Below, piece by piece: positions 17,009 through 27,085 of a DNA stretch of 63,518 nt (within the stretch, counting starts at the first letter, position 1; each line of letters begins with the position of its first letter). The position numbers and the translations under genes are program-made. The DNA comes from Desulfuromonas sp. (GTDB lineage: Bacteria; Desulfobacterota; Desulfuromonadia; Desulfuromonadales; Geopsychrobacteraceae): the NCBI GenBank assembly GCA_002868865.1, contig PKUC01000037.1:1-63518 (forward strand). The letters are read 5' to 3'. The notes beneath the pieces are model-generated. The model saw only the letters and a program-made list of their open reading frames with translations, was not told the origin of the DNA and did not search any database.

Positions 17009-19040
17009 CAATCACCTCCGCAACCGATGTCATGGCGACATATTCTTTTGAAAACTGATCTTCGAACCATGCGAAGAATCGGGTGCGCTTATCCGGGTCC
17101 TCTTGTTCCAACCGGATCGCCGGACCTGCCTTGAGTTCAGTCAGCAAAACCTCCACATAAACTAGTTGCGCTGCAACATTACCCCTTTCAGAAAAGCAGC
17201 CATCACGGTAGAGATCTCTTATCGACAGGATCAGAAGATAGGCGGTCACACCGTTATAGTTTTCTCCGGCCGTGTCACAAGCTCGCTCAAGCAGAGCGGG
17301 AAGGCTATCCATTCCTGCTCCGGTCAGATAATAGTCGAGTTGCACTTCATCCTGCTTTTCCAAAGCTGTCTGCAACCGCTGTCGAAACATGCGGAAGGCA
17401 TGGAAGATTTCAGCGTATTCGCAGAAAAACTGGGTGTGCCCTGTCTCAGCTTGGTCGAAGGTCATTTCACCGCCCCGGTTGCTCAAGACAAGCAGCTGAA
17501 CCTTGGCATTCATCAGCAGCAGCTGGCGACGCTCTTCCGACATTCCAGCATAAATTTCGAGAATCTGCTCCGGACTGAGGCTCGGCAGATCGATCGGTTT
17601 ATGGGTCCAGCCGGTCTGCTGCAACAGCACTTTGTGCTCGGCGTAGGCTTCACCCGTCGCCATATTCTTCCCACAAACGGTCACCAAAGACCCCTGGTGC
17701 AACAGATCTTCAAGGGCCTCCACCGGCTGTCCGCAAAAACACTCAGCGCCAGTCAAAAGCCAGGCGCTGATAACCGTCTGCCCTTCAGCATTCTTGATAT
17801 TGACCTCGTACTGTTGGTTTTGTGTTGTACGACCTTTGAGTTGTCGGTTGAGCCAGTCATAACTGAGATGCAGTTCCGGCAGGCACTCAGACTCTAAATG
17901 GCCTGCCACTGTAGCTGAACTGTCGGTGGTTGGATCGAATTTCTCAACGATCTCATGCTCAGCGAGCGACTCGAGTAATGGTTCAACTTTGTCAAGACGC
18001 ACCAGGAAACCAGCCTCAACGTTGTCACGGAACGCCTTGTGGCTAAAGTTGACCGAGCCGACAAAGGCCCAGGCTTGACGACCGTTGTAGAAATGGTAAA
18101 TCTTGGCATGTACGCGGCGAAACAATTCAGAGGTCATACCGAGGGCTTTGCCGATGTCAGAACGCCACCGAGCCCAGCAGATATTGTCTGACTTGTCGAT
18201 ATTCAGGTAGTATTCTTGACAACAGAGCGCCGTACCGGCTTGATCTAACGGCAATAGCATGCGGATCGATTCTACATCGAACAGCTCAAAGAACCTCTTG
18301 TGCAACGTATTGTTCGGGTCTTCGGAAAAGAATGGCGAAATAATCTCAAGAGTCCAATTCTGATCGTTCTCCAGACTGTTTCCCCACACTCCGTCCAAAA
18401 AGCTAAAGACGTCCTGTATACTGCCCGGCCCATAGTAGTAAACCGGCTCGGCAGCTATTGCTCCGCGGCATTCCGCTAAAAAAACACGTATCTTTTCAAG
18501 AGCAAAATCTGCATCGAGACTACGTTTTTCAACCAGCCAGTCAATGTCCTGACGTAATCCGTCTATAAAGATCTGCGAAGTTTCACCGGAGATGATCTCC
18601 TCCCAGTGCTGGGCTTCAATGTTTTCCCACCAGCCAGCCCGAGTCAGGTTGTTCGATCCTGCGGCAACCAGCAGCCGCTGCGGTTTATCCTCGCACTCAT
18701 CGAGCAACAGATAGATGCTCTTGGCATGGAAGGCGCTGTTGCCTGAATTGACACCGTGACAGAGATATTCCATCTCCGGCGACCGCTCCGCGCTCTGCCG
18801 GAAAATCGGGAGATCATAAAAAACCTCAAGCTGCAGACCGGACTCACGCAGCGCTTCCCGAACCTGGAAGGTTTTGACACGATCGTCCGAGGAAAACGGC
18901 ACCCTTTTGGGCAAAAGCAACGGAATAACATCAAGTTCAAAAAAATCGGGTTCGAAATTGAACGTCGTAAAAACTCCGGCGACAACTCTCTGGTCTCCGA
19001 TCAACTGGGTCAATTGATCGGAAATGACAATTTTATCCAT
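16995..19040 (-). CDS. Phospholipase D-family protein with two HKD-like motifs
   Basis: A 681-residue protein with paired PLD active-site motifs: HAKSIYLLLDE with GSNNLTRAG (about residues 107-135) and HAKIYHFYNG with GSVNFSHKAF (about 315-340). Paired motifs form one phosphodiesterase site; members near helicases usually act on nucleic acid rather than lipid. The C-terminal 300 residues are unassigned. The start was set at the ATG at 19040, preceded by GAGGGGAC and overlapping the upstream stop as ATGGATAA; further upstream codons lie inside the preceding gene. The adjoining helicase gene overlaps its end, pointing to a complex. Confidence 0.85.
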   Translation of the reverse strand: MDKIVISDQLTQLIGDQRVVAGVFTTFNFEPDFFELDVIPLLLPKRVPFSSDDRVKTFQVREALRESGLQLEVFYDLPIFRQSAERSPEMEYLCHGVNSGNSAFHAKSIYLLLDECEDKPQRLLVAAGSNNLTRAGWWENIEAQHWEEIISGETSQIFIDGLRQDIDWLVEKRSLDADFALEKIRVFLAECRGAIAAEPVYYYGPGSIQDVFSFLDGVWGNSLENDQNWTLEIISPFFSEDPNNTLHKRFFELFDVESIRMLLPLDQAGTALCCQEYYLNIDKSDNICWARWRSDIGKALGMTSELFRRVHAKIYHFYNGRQAWAFVGSVNFSHKAFRDNVEAGFLVRLDKVEPLLESLAEHEIVEKFDPTTDSSATVAGHLESECLPELHLSYDWLNRQLKGRTTQNQQYEVNIKNAEGQTVISAWLLTGAECFCGQPVEALEDLLHQGSLVTVCGKNMATGEAYAEHKVLLQQTGWTHKPIDLPSLSPEQILEIYAGMSEERRQLLLMNAKVQLLVLSNRGGEMTFDQAETGHTQFFCEYAEIFHAFRMFRQRLQTALEKQDEVQLDYYLTGAGMDSLPALLERACDTAGENYNGVTAYLLILSIRDLYRDGCFSERGNVAAQLVYVEVLLTELKAGPAIRLEQEDPDKRTRFFAWFEDQFSKEYVAMTSVAEVIDEAS

Positions 19041-20277
19041 AAACAGTCCCCTCGAGATAAGTCCTGGCCATCGACAAATAGGAGCCGAGAAAATAGTCAT
19101 AATCCCAGCGCTGTTCAAGCCGGTCTAGGCTAGCCAAAGCGGCGGTCTCACTTTTCACACGAACTCGGAGCTTGCCCATACTCTCAAGCTCGACCCAGGG
19201 TGCACCACTGCGTTGTTTCATCACGTGGCTATTGAGCTCAAATAATTTCTGTATTGTTCGTTTGTAATCACCTTCCTTGAGCGCATTGAGGGCGGATTGA
19301 ATGGTCTCCTTGCGAGAGAATTCCTTCTCAGGTAGGTGTGTAGGGAGATACGAGTAGGAATAGTTCTGCATCTCCAGATTTCGAATAATGGTTTCTACAT
19401 CCTCTCCGTCCTTACGACGACAGTAATGGAAGATGTTATTCAGAGCGACCAAGACCCGCTCGACCTGGCTGACCTCCTGCAAAGCCTGCTGCAATCCCCC
19501 TGAGAGTCCTGTCTTTTTTAAAGCGTTGACATAGGCATTCAGGACGTCGCCCTGCGGACCGGGCAAAGCCCCTTCTTTATGAAGCTGACAGGTTTTGTCC
19601 CAGAGTTCTCTTTGCAATGCGTGCGACTCTGATCCGACCATTAGCGCAGTGACCAGTTGTTGGCACATCTCCGGATTACCGATCGCCGCCATATACGCTT
19701 TAGCACATCGCTCAACTTCAGCCTTTTTCACTGAACGAGCCCTGAGCATCTGAAAGTAAACCTGTTTATCGAGCGACTGCTCAATTAACCGGACAATTGC
19801 CGTGCCCTTATCAGTTAATACCCGCTCACTCCCCTTAACCAGACCGGTATCACGCATGGCTGCCGAATAGAGCCCCCAAAGTCCGTAGCTGGCCTGATCA
19901 CTCAGTATCTGCTCATCCGCTCCCATCCCTATATCGTAGGCAGATAATTTTTCGTCGCGAGCACGCTTGGCAACCCGGGTAATCCCCATAATTGATTTGG
20001 ATTCTTCGGCAAAACGCAAATAAGCCGCAATCTGCTCATAACGCAGAAACGTCTCACGCACAGCTTTCTGCAGAGAGTCCTTGTCCGTACCGGCGCAAAG
20101 TTCGTTTGCCCAGTGAAAACCAAGCAGGGCTACAGCAAAACCTTCCAACGATGACGTGATGGTCGTCAGGTTACCAACCACTTGCCGACCGAAATAAGAC
20201 CAGACCAGCTCGAAGCCAAGCGGATCTCGCGACCCCTTCGGCTTGGCGCGATCATCAAGAAGCGAGATAAAAGCCAC
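19033..20277 (-). CDS. Unknown helical protein (414 aa) of the AddAB/PLD/SNF2 operon
   Basis: Not recognised. A 414-residue soluble, mostly helical protein without visible catalytic motif, cysteine pattern or membrane segment. A GTG start at 20277 follows AGGGGG at good spacing. Its stop overlaps the start of the PLD gene by 8 bp. The tight coupling suggests a structural or adaptor part of the same machine. Confidence 0.75.
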   Translation of the reverse strand: MAFISLLDDRAKPKGSRDPLGFELVWSYFGRQVVGNLTTITSSLEGFAVALLGFHWANELCAGTDKDSLQKAVRETFLRYEQIAAYLRFAEESKSIMGITRVAKRARDEKLSAYDIGMGADEQILSDQASYGLWGLYSAAMRDTGLVKGSERVLTDKGTAIVRLIEQSLDKQVYFQMLRARSVKKAEVERCAKAYMAAIGNPEMCQQLVTALMVGSESHALQRELWDKTCQLHKEGALPGPQGDVLNAYVNALKKTGLSGGLQQALQEVSQVERVLVALNNIFHYCRRKDGEDVETIIRNLEMQNYSYSYLPTHLPEKEFSRKETIQSALNALKEGDYKRTIQKLFELNSHVMKQRSGAPWVELESMGKLRVRVKSETAALASLDRLEQRWDYDYFLGSYLSMARTYLEGTVYG

Positions 20278-20331
20278 TGTTTACCCCCTGAACCACAAAA
20301 GATCGTAACCACAGAAAACATGATGAAGCTA

Positions 20332-21036
20332 TTACCGACTGGTAATCTTCCATTTTTTCCATTCTTCTTTTCCCTCAGCATCAGATTTTTCCGTGCGAGT
20401 CACCCTCTTCAAAGATTCTCTATGCAGATTTGTCATTGGCAAAAAAGACAACTTACCATTTTCTGCCAACATCCACTTTGGGTATCCCTTAAGTACAATG
20501 CCCTTTGTTTTCCCATCGTGGCGATATGGTGGCTCAGTTGGGGAGTTCATCAGGAAATATGGCTTCACATTCTCCCAGCGCCCCCCATCGTCGTGAAAAA
20601 TCTGCTTTAGGCGTAGCGCTTTTGAACGCATTTGTGTATTACCCCAGCTGGTCACGCCTTTGGCTTCGATGAGAATCAGATGTGTGACACCATCAAGATC
20701 AAAAGCAATCAACAGGTCTGCATCTTCCTGCTGTCCCTGAATCATCCTCTTCTGCTTCTGTTCACCAGCGACTTTCTCCAACACGTTTTCATGGGAACCG
20801 CCAGGCCCGGAACCTTCAGGCCCATACACGGCAACATGCAACGCCGCATAGAGCCAATCGAGATGATAGTCCATTGCCACAAAAGCATCCTTGGGGACCA
20901 TAACCCCTAATTTCTGACTCAATTGACCACGAAAAAACGGACCGAGCTGAAGTGCATCCTGGTCCTGCACATAAGCGAGCAGGAAATAGCGTTCCTTGGC
21001 GTTAAATGCCTTCAACCACTTAATTAGTTCTGACAT
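20332..21036 (-). CDS. Probable PD-(D/E)XK-type nuclease-like protein
   Basis: A 234-residue protein with the segment EDADLLIAFDLDG followed by LILIEAKG (about residues 104-127). This fits the D...(E)xK metal site of the restriction endonuclease-like fold, as seen in Mrr and Holliday-junction-type nucleases. The start was placed at the ATG at 21036, which has GGAGGAG just upstream, rather than at earlier in-frame codons. It follows the AddA-like gene by about 15 bp. The fold call rests on one motif and should be tested by structure comparison. Confidence 0.68.
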   Translation of the reverse strand: MSELIKWLKAFNAKERYFLLAYVQDQDALQLGPFFRGQLSQKLGVMVPKDAFVAMDYHLDWLYAALHVAVYGPEGSGPGGSHENVLEKVAGEQKQKRMIQGQQEDADLLIAFDLDGVTHLILIEAKGVTSWGNTQMRSKALRLKQIFHDDGGRWENVKPYFLMNSPTEPPYRHDGKTKGIVLKGYPKWMLAENGKLSFLPMTNLHRESLKRVTRTEKSDAEGKEEWKKWKITSR

Positions 21037-21051
21037 CACTCCTCCAAACAC

Positions 21052-24000
21052 CTATGGCAGCGCCATCAGCGCCACCTGACCATAACTAACCCAATTAATC
21101 CCCACACCCAGCACCGGCTTCTCCGGATCGATACGTCGCAGCGCTTCTACGTAACAGAGCAGTTGCGGCAGATGCTCCAGGAAGCGGACACTGCGCTCCT
21201 CGACTTGATCTGACTTGTGATCGATGATCCAGTACCCCTGTTCGGTTTCAACCAGCAGATCGATAAAACCCGAAACCACACTCGCCTGCTCATTGAGGAC
21301 GAGGACCGACTGTTCGTGCTGGCAATGCACCGGCGTGAACCGCCTGCTCAACCAATCATTAAAACCGCCGACATGCGCCTGCAGAGCAGTAAACTGCTCC
21401 TCAGTCAAGGGATACTCCGCCGCGCGACAAACCACATCCCGGCTGCGATGACCATCGATCACCTCAAAACAGCGATGAAGCAGTGTCCCGCGTTCTGACG
21501 CCGTCAGGTCAAACGAAGTACTCAGCGCAGACGCATAGCTCTCTTCGATCAACGTTGTCGAATCAACCGCCACTTCTACCTCCAGGGCCGACGGTTGAAC
21601 AGCGTCAGGGGTTAACCCTTCCGGCATCGCTCTAACCTGCAGGGCCCTCCGACCCAAAACCGGCAGATCCGGCATCTGGTCCAAGTCCTCACCTTCAAAA
21701 AGCGGATCACGGTCCTTGTCGAGTTGGGTCACACGACAATCGAAAGCTTGTCCCCCCAGGGTCAACTGATGACCGGACAAAGCCATGCCGGTATCGGCAA
21801 TCAGTTGTTCCCAATAGGTAAAATCCTTACGCTCTTTGCCGTTATCCAAAAACCCCGGCCACTCCAGAATGATCTTCTCGCGCGCACGGGTCAGCGCAAC
21901 ATAGAGCAAACGCCGGGCACTATCGACATCCTCGGGCCAAAGCTGAGCGCGAAACACCTCATTTTTTTCGGGGGCAGCAAACTCAGGATAGAAATCCAGC
22001 CGGGCCTTTTCAAGGATGTGGTCAAGCTCAGAAAAATCCTCGTAATTGATTTTAAAATTCGGCAGCAGACACTTAATGTCGCTGTCTGTGCCACACACCG
22101 CAACCACCGGCCACTCACGTCCCTTCGAACGATGCCAGGTCATCAACTGCACCGCATCTTCGTCCAGAACCCGGGGATCCGGCTGAGCGTTTTCACGTTC
22201 GGCCCGGGCCTTAATCCAACAAAGGAAGGTTTTCAGATCGGTGCCGTGGTATCCGCTTGCAGCCAGAGCATCCCGGTTCGACGCGACAAACTCTGCCGCC
22301 TCATTCTCAAGACGCAACAGATTCGCGCGTGCCTGTTCACTGTCTGGCCAAACGGCAACCCGGCCATAAAGATCGAGCGCATCAATCACCCCGGGCAGAA
22401 GAGAAGCGGGCAGTCCCTCATGACAACCGGCACGCAACGGACGAAGGGCATCCAAAAGTGAACTCTCCGGTTCTTTGCCCTCAAGCATCAATTCGATGGC
22501 AGACTGCAGGGATTCGGTCCCCAGCTCAGTCACCGACAGGTACAGAGCCGCATGGCGATCGAGAGGGTCAGCAACATAGCAGAGAGCGTAATACGCCAGC
22601 TGCACAATCCGCGATTGAAACCACCCATCGGCACCGATCCGTGCCCGGATTCCGAGCCGCCGCAACGCTTTTGCATAAACTTCCAGTCGCGTATTGGTGG
22701 GGCAGATAATGGCGACATCGCCCCCGCGAATCGGCCGAGTCTTTTTGAGTGCCTTGTCCCACACACATGTTGCAGGATCATCAAGCAGGGCCTTGATCCG
22801 GGCCACGGTATGTTCCGCCCGGTAGCCGTTATTGCTTCGCGCTCTAAACTCCATGACATCCAGCGCCCCAAGCTGACTTGGAAAATCGGCCTTGGGTTCA
22901 AGTGCTGTATAGCTGCTGCCAAACAGACCGGTCCCCAGACCGTTCACCCACGCCATCAGCCCGGGATGCGAGCGCCAATTGGACACCAGCGGTGCCACCG
23001 CCTCGGAGTTCTGGTCCTGCAGTTCCTCCAACAAGCGCGAATCCGCATCCTGAAATCCCATAATCGCCTGTTTAAGGTCACCGACAATCAGGGTCGGGAC
23101 TCCCGCCCGGTACAGGCTCCACAGCAGTGCAAATTGCAGTGGATTGGTGTCCTGAAATTCATCGATCACCAGACAGTCAACCCGTGCCTTAAGGGCCGTC
23201 AACACCTCGGGCTGCTCATCAAGAATCGTAAATGCCAGTGCGAGCATATCGGTGTAATCGACCAACCCACGCTCCGCTTTGCCCTGCGCAAATCGGGAGA
23301 GCGAATCCTGCGCCGCCCCAAAGAGAGCACGCATATGGATTACGGATTCATCCAAGGGCCCAGGATGTGCCAAAAGACCATCAGCCGCTGACATCACATC
23401 ACACGCCAAGCGCTCATAATCCTCAGGGAGAGTATTGCGCGCCGTCGAGGTTTGTAGATTCCGTAGCCGATTCCACAAAAACCATCTGTCTTTAAGAGCT
23501 CCATCCTGACCCGCCCGCCGCAGATACTTATGGTCATCGCGCAACGACCGGGCAACACCTTTTGTCTTGGCCAGCCCCCCGACATCCTGCGGGAACTGCT
23601 CTAGCAAAGACGCAATGGCACGCTGCAGGGCTTCGGTCAATTGCTCTGGATCTTTTACGGGCCCATAGTGTTTGCCGATCAACTCAGCAGCCCAATGAGC
23701 CAGCGGCATCTCATCGACCCCCGGACCGAGGGTCCGCAGCCGCCGGATCACCTCTAAAACCCGATCCCGAAACTTTTCCTCTTCTCCTTTACCGCTGGTA
23801 AAGTCCCACTGATAACCATACCGATACAGATCGCCCATGATCCCTTCGGCCTTATCGGTGGCCGCCAGCGCCAGCCGGACCAAAACGCCCTGTTCATCCT
23901 CAGTCAGCAAGCGCGGCAGCGGATTAAACCCGGCATCGAGAGCAAACTCGGTCAGAATCCTCAAACCAAAGGAGTGAATGGTCGAAATGTACGACTGATC

Positions 24001-24216
24001 AAGGCCAAGGGCATCCTCAAGCCGCCCTTGCGTCACCAACTCGGTCCGGATCCTCTCGCGCAATTCCGACGCAGCCGCTTCGGTAAACGTCACGGCCACA
24101 ATCTTCTCCGGAGCGACTTTACGCTGCCGGACCCACTCGGCCAGACGCGTCTGAATGGTATAGGTCTTACCGGAACCAGCCCCGGCCGGAATAATGGTCA
24201 ATGCGGGTAAACTCAT
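21052..24216 (-). CDS. AddA/RecB-like UvrD-family helicase-nuclease
   Basis: A 1054-residue superfamily 1A helicase fused to a RecB-type nuclease domain, the AddA layout. Visible are motif I AGAGSGKTYT (about 11-20), VTFTEAAASELRERI (about 43-57), motif II IDEFQDT (about 345-351) and motif VI ALTRAREK (about 780). The C-terminal nuclease has RGTLLHRCFE (about 910), the active-site run GFIDLLVE / IIDHKS (about 975-995) and QLLCYVEAL. AddAB pairs resect double-strand ends. Here the gene overlaps its AddB-like partner as ATGA and belongs to a WYL-led operon with extra nucleases, so a defence role rather than housekeeping repair is inferred. Confidence 0.9.
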   Translation of the reverse strand: MSLPALTIIPAGAGSGKTYTIQTRLAEWVRQRKVAPEKIVAVTFTEAAASELRERIRTELVTQGRLEDALGLDQSYISTIHSFGLRILTEFALDAGFNPLPRLLTEDEQGVLVRLALAATDKAEGIMGDLYRYGYQWDFTSGKGEEEKFRDRVLEVIRRLRTLGPGVDEMPLAHWAAELIGKHYGPVKDPEQLTEALQRAIASLLEQFPQDVGGLAKTKGVARSLRDDHKYLRRAGQDGALKDRWFLWNRLRNLQTSTARNTLPEDYERLACDVMSAADGLLAHPGPLDESVIHMRALFGAAQDSLSRFAQGKAERGLVDYTDMLALAFTILDEQPEVLTALKARVDCLVIDEFQDTNPLQFALLWSLYRAGVPTLIVGDLKQAIMGFQDADSRLLEELQDQNSEAVAPLVSNWRSHPGLMAWVNGLGTGLFGSSYTALEPKADFPSQLGALDVMEFRARSNNGYRAEHTVARIKALLDDPATCVWDKALKKTRPIRGGDVAIICPTNTRLEVYAKALRRLGIRARIGADGWFQSRIVQLAYYALCYVADPLDRHAALYLSVTELGTESLQSAIELMLEGKEPESSLLDALRPLRAGCHEGLPASLLPGVIDALDLYGRVAVWPDSEQARANLLRLENEAAEFVASNRDALAASGYHGTDLKTFLCWIKARAERENAQPDPRVLDEDAVQLMTWHRSKGREWPVVAVCGTDSDIKCLLPNFKINYEDFSELDHILEKARLDFYPEFAAPEKNEVFRAQLWPEDVDSARRLLYVALTRAREKIILEWPGFLDNGKERKDFTYWEQLIADTGMALSGHQLTLGGQAFDCRVTQLDKDRDPLFEGEDLDQMPDLPVLGRRALQVRAMPEGLTPDAVQPSALEVEVAVDSTTLIEESYASALSTSFDLTASERGTLLHRCFEVIDGHRSRDVVCRAAEYPLTEEQFTALQAHVGGFNDWLSRRFTPVHCQHEQSVLVLNEQASVVSGFIDLLVETEQGYWIIDHKSDQVEERSVRFLEHLPQLLCYVEALRRIDPEKPVLGVGINWVSYGQVALMALP

Positions 24217-24968
24217 GCGTCCTCCCCCTCAACTGGATGCATAAACAGTCTGAGCAGTGGGCTATTGTCGAGAGCATAGAGCTTGATTCCGGCGTTCTTG
24301 TCGTACCATTTTTCATCATCGGCTCTATTCAGTCTCACCCTGCCATTCTGCATCTCAACAAGACGCTGCCGGATCAATTGAAGGGCCTGGCTCGACACAT
24401 CACCCGCCAACTCTTCGATGTCGTCCAAACCGGCCTGCAACCAGCTGTCGGTATCGGTCAGCACCACCTGATCATTCAACAGATAGTAGAGGACACCGAT
24501 CTCTTTGGCCTGCCGGATCGCCTGCGCGGTTCCGGTCTCCTGCTCCGATTTAACCCCACCGGTCTCAAGCATAATCCGGTAGAGCGAGGCCTGGCTGTCA
24601 TAGGCCGCCTGCATCCGCTCTTTACGTTTTTTACTCTTGCTCTTCTTGTAATCGACAACAAACAGACGACCGTCCGGCAGACCGAGCAACAGATCGGCGG
24701 CACCGTGCAACGGAATCCCTTCAAGCTCACCCTCCAGCCAGACTTCGGCCCCAACAACGCGTGCTCCCAACTGATCGAGCAGCGCGCGCCACCGCAGGGC
24801 CGCAACCAGAGTCTCGTTCTCCAAATGGTTGCGCTCAACCTGCCATTCCGGCCCAAGCAAAAACGGTTTGATGGTCATGATCGCCTGATTCAACAACCCC
24901 GGAACCCGCTTTCGAATCTCTGCCTCTGTGGGCAATTCCGTCCCGACCGGGAAAAGCCACTCAAACAC
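24213..24968 (-). CDS. AddB-like nuclease domain, 3' part of a gene split by an in-frame TAA
   Basis: A 251-residue PD-(D/E)XK nuclease domain of AddB/RecB type: HGAADLLLG and VVDYKKSK (about residues 89-107) and the following QASLYRIML helix. It lies in exactly the same frame as the upstream AddB-like frame; the codons between the TAA (25007-25005) and the GTG at 24968 read LDVASKGTLAHA. The GTLAHAVFE run, which belongs to the nuclease domain of this family, spans the GTG. Restart at that GTG is possible (an AAGGGG lies upstream) but would clip the domain. Its stop overlaps the AddA-like start as ATGA. Confidence 0.72.
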   Translation of the reverse strand: MFEWLFPVGTELPTEAEIRKRVPGLLNQAIMTIKPFLLGPEWQVERNHLENETLVAALRWRALLDQLGARVVGAEVWLEGELEGIPLHGAADLLLGLPDGRLFVVDYKKSKSKKRKERMQAAYDSQASLYRIMLETGGVKSEQETGTAQAIRQAKEIGVLYYLLNDQVVLTDTDSWLQAGLDDIEELAGDVSSQALQLIRQRLVEMQNGRVRLNRADDEKWYDKNAGIKLYALDNSPLLRLFMHPVEGEDA

Positions 24969-25004
24969 AGCGTGGGCCAGCGTCCCCTTGCTCGCAACAT
25001 CGAG

Positions 25005-26939
25005 TTATTCCGGGGCCCACTCTCTCGGTTCCAAACCAGAGCGCCCCAGCACCCAGGCCAGAGGCGACACCATCAGGGTCTCAAGACGGCTTGGCGACAT
25101 CGGATAGAGCGTGCCGTCTTTCTTTTTGTGTCGCGCCAACAGGTCGCTGCCTAAATTCAGATCGGACACCTGACAGACCCGGGGTAAAACCGGCGGTTCA
25201 GACTGCGCCAGGCTCAGCCCAGCGGCCCTGTTCCGTCCGGTATCAGTCTCCAGCTCACAGATAAGATCTTCGGGTTCATCAGCGCCGAACAGCTGCGCCA
25301 TAAAGGTTAAGCTCGCCGCAGGGGCCAAAGCCGTCCCATCGGCCTGACGGCGGGAGAGCAGAAAATGGATTTTTTCAGTCGCGCATTCCAGCTGCCTGAC
25401 AAACAGCTGGCGATTGAGTTCAGCGCGTTCGCCGGGAGTCTCGATCGCCAGGGCAGACTTGCTGCGCAGCATCTCAAGATCTGCCGCCGAAAAAACAGCA
25501 GAGCCGCCCACGTTCCTGGGATAGTGCCCTGCATTAAAACCCAGAACAAACAACTGTCGGACCGAACGCCAGGGCTCCTCCGCTTCAGCAAAAACGGTAA
25601 TGCCCTCCCGTGTCCTTGGTCCTTCAATGGTCCGGGTCTGTGACTGAGGGGTCACCCGGGTTAAAAGCTCGTCCCAGATTGGGGTCCTTTGCTTCTTGAG
25701 CTCAGTGGTCGCCGTTGCAAGCCCCTCTCGGGCCCGATCGATCGCCGCGGGGTATGGACTCTCCGGATCCAGCAGTTTCTCTGCCTCGGCCAGGACATGC
25801 AGCGCCGCCTCCGTTGTGTCTGCGCCCTTCACCACAGCAGACAAAAACGGGGCACTGTTTGGCGGCCAGGCCATCTTTTCTAAACGGAAATTTCCATCCA
25901 TCACCGCCTGCGACAAGACCAGGCCAGCCTCTCGCCCCCACGACAGCAGCGGCGAGCAGAGAAGCGCCGCCAGCGACATAGTCGGAGCTGGTCGTTTCAG
26001 AACTTTAAGGAGATAAAAAACAAATTCATGTCCCAGGTCGCGCACCGACTCATGTCGACTCAGCCCGGACAATGGCAATCCAGACCGACCAAACACATCA
26101 TGTATGGCCTGAGCGTAGATCTGATTTGAGGGCAACAACAGCCCGATCTCGGACAGCTCCGTATCGGAATCGCTATCACGAAGCTGCTGAATCATTCCGG
26201 CAGCAACTTCAGCTTCCTGCAGATAATCACGTACGGCCATCCACTGAAGCGACGCATCCAAAGCAGAGACCCGATCTGTTTTTTGGTACAGATGATTCTG
26301 CAAAACGCTCAAACTTGCTGTTTGATCAGTGCAACTAGGGCGCTGCAATGCAGCATCGAACAGCGCCTGCAGCGCATCATCTGCCAGTGAGGTCGCCCGA
26401 CGATTCAGTTCATCGACCAGCGCCTGCTGCCAGGGATCAAGTAAGCAACCCTCCGATGGGGTATAAACCCTGACCGGCCTCAGAGCCGTGTCAGGATCAG
26501 CCTTAAGAACATCGCCTATAACCACAAGCTCCGGGGGCAAGCTGTACCCCATGGCCGCATGGAGCTCAGCAAGCTCGGCGTAATGGCGCTGACCGCGTAC
26601 CGACAACGCCTGGGTCTCTATATCCTGCAGAACGCCCTCAGGGCCGACCGCATGCACAAGACGCCGCAATTCCCGGTCGAGGATATCCAGGGTTTCAGTT
26701 TCGGCCAGCGAAAGACTCCGGGCCCAAAAGGCCCCATCCATCTGGCTGGCGGCTGTCTGAAGAGCCGAACTCCAGCTTTCCTCGGGCACATCTAAAAGAT
26801 AAGAGGAGCGGACATGCTCCAGAAGTTCCGGCCACGATCCCACCACTAGGCCAAGGCCGGGACGGAGAGTCGCAACATGGCGACGGACCCGGCGAGCAGC
26901 CGAACGATCCGCGCATAAAAGAAATGATAGTGTCGACAA
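25005..26939 (-). CDS. AddB-like helicase-fold protein, 5' part of a gene split by an in-frame TAA
   Basis: A 644-residue protein resembling the inactive-helicase part of AddB/RecC. It ends in the conserved SPSRLETLMVSPLAW stretch that normally leads straight into the nuclease domain. Here the frame meets TAA at 25007-25005 and then continues with that nuclease domain at 24968-24213. The full frame would give about 907 residues. A TTG start at 26939 with AGAAGGAGG before it is preferred over an upstream GTG at 26987. The N-terminus (MSTLSFLLCADRSAARRV) lacks a Walker A motif. A nonsense mutation, an assembly error or deliberate splitting are all open; TAA excludes selenocysteine. Confidence 0.75.
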   Translation of the reverse strand: MSTLSFLLCADRSAARRVRRHVATLRPGLGLVVGSWPELLEHVRSSYLLDVPEESWSSALQTAASQMDGAFWARSLSLAETETLDILDRELRRLVHAVGPEGVLQDIETQALSVRGQRHYAELAELHAAMGYSLPPELVVIGDVLKADPDTALRPVRVYTPSEGCLLDPWQQALVDELNRRATSLADDALQALFDAALQRPSCTDQTASLSVLQNHLYQKTDRVSALDASLQWMAVRDYLQEAEVAAGMIQQLRDSDSDTELSEIGLLLPSNQIYAQAIHDVFGRSGLPLSGLSRHESVRDLGHEFVFYLLKVLKRPAPTMSLAALLCSPLLSWGREAGLVLSQAVMDGNFRLEKMAWPPNSAPFLSAVVKGADTTEAALHVLAEAEKLLDPESPYPAAIDRAREGLATATTELKKQRTPIWDELLTRVTPQSQTRTIEGPRTREGITVFAEAEEPWRSVRQLFVLGFNAGHYPRNVGGSAVFSAADLEMLRSKSALAIETPGERAELNRQLFVRQLECATEKIHFLLSRRQADGTALAPAASLTFMAQLFGADEPEDLICELETDTGRNRAAGLSLAQSEPPVLPRVCQVSDLNLGSDLLARHKKKDGTLYPMSPSRLETLMVSPLAWVLGRSGLEPREWAPE

Positions 26940-27085
26940 AACCCCTCCTTCTCTCAGTTCTAAAAACGATGCCCTTCGCAGGGCCACTCTGAAAAAACGC
27001 TTTTATCCCCTTGTCCTGACGTCCAAAAGACTCCAGGGCACAATACCATAAGGACCCTCTAATCAACAGTAATTCTTAGGACAAC

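Noticed and set aside
13415-19040. SNF2 helicase plus PLD as part of a Dpd (7-deazaguanine) DNA-modification cluster
   Set aside because: No transglycosylase-like DpdA or queuosine-precursor genes occur anywhere in the window.
25005-25007. Selenocysteine readthrough of the AddB-like stop, given selABD nearby
   Set aside because: The codon is TAA, not TGA, and no SECIS-like hairpin follows.
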